NCBI GenBank assembly: GCA_964512955.1
Contig: CAZEKX010000065.1
Coordinates: forward strand, 1-10,496
Direction: 5' to 3'
Length of the DNA: 10,496 bases
From: HGM04593 sp964512955
GTDB taxonomy: Bacteria; Bacteroidota; Bacteroidia; Bacteroidales; Bacteroidaceae
Part shown: piece after piece, positions 6,734-10,496 of the stretch
Position numbering within the stretch: position 1 is the stretch's first letter
How the letters are laid out: each line of letters begins with the position of its first letter
Program-made: the position numbers and the translations under genes
The notes under the pieces: model-generated
Databases searched by the model: none
What the model saw: the letters and a program-made list of their open reading frames with translations, nothing else
Told to the model about the DNA's origin: nothing

Positions 6734-8041
6734 TTATGCAACTTTTGATTTTAGCCTTGTTACATAACCATATATTGCCACAACAACAAAACAGATGAGT
6801 GGTAATACAAACGATGCATTAACTGCCGGCAAACCTGCAACCGTTCCTTGGTCTATGATAATTCCTTGTAAAGGTGGCATCAATGCACCACCTACAATAG
6901 CCATTACCAAGAAAGCGGCACCCAATGTAGTATCTTCGCGCTCCACATTCTCTAAAGCAATTCCATATATTGTAGGGAACATCAGAGACATAAAGAAACT
7001 TATCGCTATCAAGCAGTACAAACCGGTCATTCCCACTATAAATATTGTCCCGGCAGAGGCAATAATAGCACCAATACCAAACAATAACAGCAATGTACGT
7101 GAATTAAAGTAACGCATGAGGAATGTGCATATAAAACGACTGCACAAGAACATGGACATGGCTAATATATTGTAGTTTTGTGCTGTAGCCTTGTTTATAC
7201 CAAGATTATCGGCATACTGAATGATAAATGTCCACACCATGATTTGAGCGGCAACATAGCACACCTGTGCCATTACTCCACCACAATATATTTTATTTTT
7301 CCACAGACGACGTAAGGAGTCGGTAATATTTATCTGCTTCTTTTTGTTCTCTACCGGAATTTTGGTACATGCAATAATCACAAAGACAACAAGTACCAAC
7401 AGGCCTATTGCCACATAAGGGTCGCGGATAACGGCAAGGTCGTGCAGACGAATTTCGGCTTTCTCGACAGCCGAGAGTCCATGAAATATTATTTCACCTG
7501 TGGCATCACGTTTATCGGATATGAGCGACGGCAACACAATGAGTGAAGCAACAGCCATTCCCGACAAAGAGCCCATGGGATTAAATGCCTGTGCAAGATT
7601 CAAACGGCGAGTGGCTGTCTCCTTTGAACCGAACGACATAATCATAGGGTTCGCTGTTGTCTCCAAAAAAGCGAGTCCGAATGTGAGTACATAGAGCGAG
7701 ATACAAAAATATGAGAATTTTTGATATTCCGCTGCCGGTATAAACATGAAAGCACCTATAGCATATAGCAACAAGCCTAGCAACACACCACTCTTGTAAC
7801 TATACTTGCGTATAAACAGAGCGGCAGGCACAGCCATTGTTGCATATCCGCCATAGAATGCAAATTGCACCAATGAAGCCTCGGCTGCAGGAAGTTCCAT
7901 AAGTGTCTGGAAGGCTGCTACCATGGGATTGGTGATATCGTTTGCAAAACCCCACAAAGCAAAAAGAGAGGTAATGAGAATAAACGGCAATAGATACTTT
8001 TTCTCTACAAGTTTTATTTTTTTAGAACTGTTTTCCATCAT
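6734..8041 (-). CDS. fucP: L-fucose:H+ symporter, MFS family
   Basis: This protein imports L-fucose with protons across the inner membrane. With the start at the ATG 8039-8041 it has 435 residues, close to the 438 of E. coli FucP. About twelve hydrophobic segments are visible, split by a hydrophilic stretch (about 231-249, ENKKKQINITDSLRRLWKNK) between the two six-helix halves. Family signatures include SLFALWGFAND in helix 1, KYSYKSGVLLGLLLYAIGA, FLETTANP with E127 matching E. coli E135, and RRLNLAQAFNPMGS. The essential helix-1 D46 of E. coli aligns with N38, while D35 aligns with E. coli N43. An in-frame TTG at 8057-8059 would add six residues; the tandem ATGATG at 8036-8041 is preferred. 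The mutarotase stop lies 21 bp upstream. L-fucose is inferred from family and neighbours; related hexoses cannot be excluded. Confidence 0.93.
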   Translation of the reverse strand: MMENSSKKIKLVEKKYLLPFILITSLFALWGFANDITNPMVAAFQTLMELPAAEASLVQFAFYGGYATMAVPAALFIRKYSYKSGVLLGLLLYAIGAFMFIPAAEYQKFSYFCISLYVLTFGLAFLETTANPMIMSFGSKETATRRLNLAQAFNPMGSLSGMAVASLIVLPSLISDKRDATGEIIFHGLSAVEKAEIRLHDLAVIRDPYVAIGLLVLVVFVIIACTKIPVENKKKQINITDSLRRLWKNKIYCGGVMAQVCYVAAQIMVWTFIIQYADNLGINKATAQNYNILAMSMFLCSRFICTFLMRYFNSRTLLLLFGIGAIIASAGTIFIVGMTGLYCLIAISFFMSLMFPTIYGIALENVEREDTTLGAAFLVMAIVGGALMPPLQGIIIDQGTVAGLPAVNASFVLPLICFVVVAIYGYVTRLKSKVA

Positions 8042-8062
8042 ACTGTATTTACTGTTCAACTT

Positions 8063-8452
8063 TTAGTAAAGATGAAACATTCGTTCCATCATCACCCATT
8101 TTTCGTCGGAGGAAGCACCGGGAGGAGCAACCTGGAATTCCGACATATAATCCTCCCACTCCTGCTGTCGTGGAAGTGTTGCAAGACGCGCCATCGATTC
8201 GTCCCAATTAAAATCGAGCGGTGTCTCCACAATCATAAACAGACGTGTTCCAACAATATATATCTCCATTTCCAGAATACCCACTTCGCGTATTCCCTCA
8301 ATTATTTCGCTCCATGCCTCTCCTTCACTATGACGTTTACGGTATTCCGCTATGAGTTCAGGTTTATCTTTAAGGTCGAGGGTCTGGCAAAAACGTTTTA
8401 CCGGTTCTTTGTATTCCTGTACTCTATAACCCGATGTTTTTGTTTCATTCAT
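8063..8452 (-). CDS. L-rhamnose/L-fucose mutarotase, RhaM (DUF718) family
   Basis: RhaM-type mutarotases interconvert alpha and beta anomers of 6-deoxy-L-sugars, supplying the form the isomerase uses. The 129-residue product aligns with E. coli RhaM: EYRKRHSEGEAWSEIIEGI matches EYQRRHNPIWPELEAVL, keeping Tyr (Y37) and His (H41) at the positions of E. coli Y18 and H22. EIYIVGTRLFMIVE matches the central beta strands, and EWEDYMSEF the late Trp/Tyr helix. An N-terminal extension of about 20 residues (to VKRFCQTLDL) precedes the fold. It is not FucU, the unrelated E. coli fucose mutarotase. Placement between fucI and fucP indicates L-fucose as the likely substrate, which is an inference from context. 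As I recall, Bacteroides thetaiotaomicron has a similar small gene before fucP. Confidence 0.88.
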   Translation of the reverse strand: MNETKTSGYRVQEYKEPVKRFCQTLDLKDKPELIAEYRKRHSEGEAWSEIIEGIREVGILEMEIYIVGTRLFMIVETPLDFNWDESMARLATLPRQQEWEDYMSEFQVAPPGASSDEKWVMMERMFHLY

Positions 8453-8474
8453 AATATAAAAATATAAAAGGTAA

Positions 8475-8507
8475 GGATTGTATTCCGCATGAAACAGAAT
8501 ACAATCC
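8475..8507 (-). repeat. Perfect inverted repeat between fucI and the mutarotase gene
   Basis: Arms GGATTGTATTC (8475-8485) and GAATACAATCC (8497-8507) match over all 11 bp around an 11-base loop. It begins 10 bp after the fucI stop. In the mRNA it is followed by UUACCUUUUAUAUUUUU, an interrupted U-tract, so it may be a partial terminator. It could equally be a 3'-end stabiliser that lets fucI exceed the downstream genes. No transcript evidence is available. Confidence 0.6.
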
Positions 8508-8517
8508 CTTTTAGTGA

Positions 8518-10290
8518 TTATTTATAGATAGGACCGTATGTTTGGCATGCACGATAATCGGAGCCCTCTTTGTCCATTCCAAATGCATTCCAAGATGCAG
8601 GACGGAATATCTTATCCTCCTCTACATTATGCATACATACAGGAATACGCAGTATCGACGCGAGAGTTATGAGGTCGGCTCCAATATGTCCATAACTTAT
8701 AGCACCATGATTTGCACCCCAGTTATTCATAACCGAATATACATCTTTAAATGGAGCCTTGTCGCACAAACGAGGAACAAACCATGTTGTGGGCCATGTG
8801 GGGTCGGTACGCATATTCAATACTTCGTGTATTTCGGGGGCGATATCGGCAGTCCAACCCTCGGCAATTTGCAATACGGGACCAAGTCCTTTTATAAGAT
8901 TCAAACGGCTCATTGTTACAGGCATACCACCTTTTGAGAGGAAGTTGGATGAGAAACCGCCACCACGGAAATAATCTCTGTCGGCAGGCATCCAGTTTGT
9001 ATTTTTCAAACAAGCCTCAACATCTTTATCGGTCATTTCCCAACATGGTTTCATGCAAGGTTCACCGGTATCGTTAGTACTTGCACCGGTTGCATCGAGT
9101 GTTGTTGCACCCGAATTTATAAGATGTATCATTCCATTCGAAGCAACACCTGTAAGTTCCTTACCGGTAACACGCTTAACTGCCTCGGGACTCCAATAGG
9201 TACGTACATCGGAGAACATCTGTCCGCAACCTGTCAGCAACTTACCAAACAGCATGGCTACAGCATTACATGCGTCGTTCTCGGTTGCAAGCACATACGC
9301 CTCACGAATACCGTTCCAGTCGAAAGTACTGCACATTAACGCCTCGGTAAAATCACCGTTAGGTTTCCAGTCGGTCCACTGACGCTGACCTTGGAAACCG
9401 GCAGCAAGTGCATTATGTCCTATTGCCTCTTCTTTAAAGCCCATCTCGCGCAATTTGGGATTACCGAGCATTAAATCGCGTACAATAAGTGTCATCTTTA
9501 CAACAAACTCCCAATCGGCATCTTTCCCGGCACGGTCTTTCTGTTTGTCGGGACGATTCTTGTCCCATCCCTCGTTAGGTTTACAATATTTTTCGGTCCA
9601 AGCCATAGCCTTGGCATACTCTTCGTGATCGTAGATACCCTCTTCCATTCTACGTAGAATTTCAGTTTCATCGACACTCTCGTTTCGCATACCCAAATAC
9701 TCTTGGAAGAAGTTCTGGTCTACGATACTGCCTGCTATACCCATACATTGACTACCTATGGATAGATAACTTTCACCACGCATCTGTGCCACAGCGATAG
9801 CCGCACGTGCCCAACGCAGAATTTTTTCTTGCACATCGGCAGGTATAGAATTGTCATCAAGGTCTTGTACATCGTGTCCGTATATGCCAAAAGCAGGCAA
9901 CCCCTTCTGAGCATGTCCTGCCAAAACGGCTGCAAGATACACAGCACCCGGACGTTCCGTTCCGTTAAAACCCCAAACAGCCTTTGGCCAATGAGGATTC
10001 ATATCCATTGTCTCCGAGCCATAGCACCAGCACGAAGTAACAGAGATGGTAGCACCAACACCTTCGCGTTCAAATTTAGCAGCACAAGCAGCACTCTCGC
10101 CTACACGACCTATTGTTCCGTCAGCAATAACACACTCTACAGGTTTGCCGTCGGCATATCTCACATTGTTTGATATAAGTTCTGCAACAGCCTTTGCAAG
10201 ACTCATGGTTTTCTCTTCGAGACTCTCTCTAACTCCACCCTGACGTCCATCGATTGTAGGACGAATTCCAATTTTAGGATATTTACTCAT
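8518..10290 (-). CDS. fucI: L-fucose isomerase
   Basis: This cytoplasmic Mn2+-dependent enzyme isomerises L-fucose to L-fuculose and often also acts on D-arabinose. From the ATG at 10288-10290 it has 590 residues, against 591 in E. coli. The metal ligands fall at the same numbers as in E. coli: E337 (LATENDACNAVAM), D361 (MFSDVRTYWSPEA) and H528 (NNWGANHGAISYGH). Other conserved blocks are the N-terminal KIGIRPTIDGRQGGVRESLE and TSCWCYGSETMDM. An upstream in-frame TTG at 10381-10383 would add 31 unrelated residues and is rejected because the family starts at MSKYPKIGIRP. The gene is first in the fuc module here; the next gene, the mutarotase, begins 65 bp after its stop. Kinase and aldolase genes usually found beside it are absent from the window. 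Confidence 0.98.
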   Translation of the reverse strand: MSKYPKIGIRPTIDGRQGGVRESLEEKTMSLAKAVAELISNNVRYADGKPVECVIADGTIGRVGESAACAAKFEREGVGATISVTSCWCYGSETMDMNPHWPKAVWGFNGTERPGAVYLAAVLAGHAQKGLPAFGIYGHDVQDLDDNSIPADVQEKILRWARAAIAVAQMRGESYLSIGSQCMGIAGSIVDQNFFQEYLGMRNESVDETEILRRMEEGIYDHEEYAKAMAWTEKYCKPNEGWDKNRPDKQKDRAGKDADWEFVVKMTLIVRDLMLGNPKLREMGFKEEAIGHNALAAGFQGQRQWTDWKPNGDFTEALMCSTFDWNGIREAYVLATENDACNAVAMLFGKLLTGCGQMFSDVRTYWSPEAVKRVTGKELTGVASNGMIHLINSGATTLDATGASTNDTGEPCMKPCWEMTDKDVEACLKNTNWMPADRDYFRGGGFSSNFLSKGGMPVTMSRLNLIKGLGPVLQIAEGWTADIAPEIHEVLNMRTDPTWPTTWFVPRLCDKAPFKDVYSVMNNWGANHGAISYGHIGADLITLASILRIPVCMHNVEEDKIFRPASWNAFGMDKEGSDYRACQTYGPIYK

Positions 10291-10345
10291 TTTGCAACTG
10301 TTTTTAAAATTATTATTACTTTTTCCTAAATAAAAGATGATACAA

Positions 10346-10371
10346 AAAAGATATTTACACCTGTTTATACC
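10346..10371 (-). promoter_or_regulatory. Candidate fucI promoter with overlapping direct repeat
   Basis: On the minus strand TATCTTTT (10346-10353) resembles the -7 box TAnnTTTG, with GTTG (10371-10374) 17 bp upstream as a weak -33 box. Between them lies a direct repeat, GGTATAAA (10364-10371) and GGTGTAAA (10354-10361), one helical turn apart. Such an arrangement could bind a regulator at the promoter. The regulator is not encoded in the window, and the assignment is tentative. Confidence 0.3.
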
Positions 10372-10419
10372 AACCCGATGCAATAATAATAAAAAAAAAC
10401 AAACGAAAGCGATAAATAA

Positions 10420-10442
10420 GATATTTCTTTAGAAAAAATATC
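10420..10442. repeat. AT-rich imperfect inverted repeat in the region before fucI
   Basis: GATATTTCTT (10420-10429) and AAAAAATATC (10433-10442) form a 10-bp stem with one mismatch and a 3-base loop. It is followed by the 8-bp palindrome CACTAGTG (10442-10449). It may be the end of an upstream transcript or an operator, but such AT-only repeats arise easily by chance. The rest of 10372-10496 is AT-rich with poly-A tracts and shows no gene. Confidence 0.2.
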
Positions 10443-10496
10443 ACTAGTGTCCAAAAGATTTTTTAACAAGCCTTTGTAACTTATTTATATATAATT

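Noticed and set aside
8057..8059. In-frame TTG as the fucP start, giving six extra residues
   Set aside because: A tandem ATGATG at 8036-8041 offers a normal start, and the extra residues (NSKYS) add nothing conserved.
8072..8467. 131-residue plus-strand open frame opposite the mutarotase gene
   Set aside because: It is antisense to a recognisable conserved gene, rich in His, Phe and Cys, and has no family features. The same holds for the other plus-strand frames across thrS, the TPR gene and fucI.
10291..10383. TTG-initiated 31-residue N-terminal extension of FucI
   Set aside because: The family begins at the ATG at 10290 (590 residues, metal ligands numbered as in E. coli), and the extension runs through the AT-rich leader containing promoter-like sequence.

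Overview
The window looks like a piece of a Bacteroidales chromosome (phylum Bacteroidota), most likely a gut-type organism. The species cannot be named from the sequence. Four things point there: AT-rich DNA with A-rich leaders and no strong Shine-Dalgarno sequences; a clear Bacteroides-type promoter (-33 TTTG-like, -7 TAnnTTTG) before infC; Bacteroidota-style proteins (IF3 with a Lys/Pro/Glu-rich tail, ThrRS with ISEGHL in its zinc region); and a housekeeping gene order that I recall from Bacteroides relatives. All ten recognisable genes lie on the minus strand, so transcription runs from high to low coordinates.

Region A (about 10496 to 6734) is a compact L-fucose module in the order fucI (isomerase), an L-rhamnose/L-fucose mutarotase, and fucP (sugar:proton symporter). 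FucP imports the sugar, the mutarotase speeds anomer exchange, and FucI converts L-fucose to L-fuculose. No fuculokinase or fuculose-phosphate aldolase is present here. The leader before fucI holds a candidate promoter with a short direct repeat. A perfect inverted repeat sits between fucI and the mutarotase gene. The module ends at a perfect 17-bp hairpin that can act as a terminator in both directions.

Region B (6584 to 3575) holds ruvX (YqgF nuclease), def (peptide deformylase) and a secreted tetratricopeptide-repeat protein. def and the TPR gene overlap by four bases (ATGA). Region C (3424 to 71) is the translation cluster thrS, infC, rpmI, rplT. A consensus promoter between thrS and infC suggests the initiation factor and two ribosomal proteins can be made independently of thrS. 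A long irregular stem-loop fills much of the rpmI-rplT gap and is a candidate ribosomal-protein autoregulatory site.

The first ~31 bases resemble the terminal inverted repeat of an IS3-family insertion sequence lying to the left, right after rplT. I found no clearly new defence, mobile or biosynthetic system. The window is mostly housekeeping plus sugar catabolism. The points most worth a second look are the rpmI-rplT RNA structure, the unrecognised central domain of the TPR protein, the incomplete fucose operon and the altered acidic pair in FucP.
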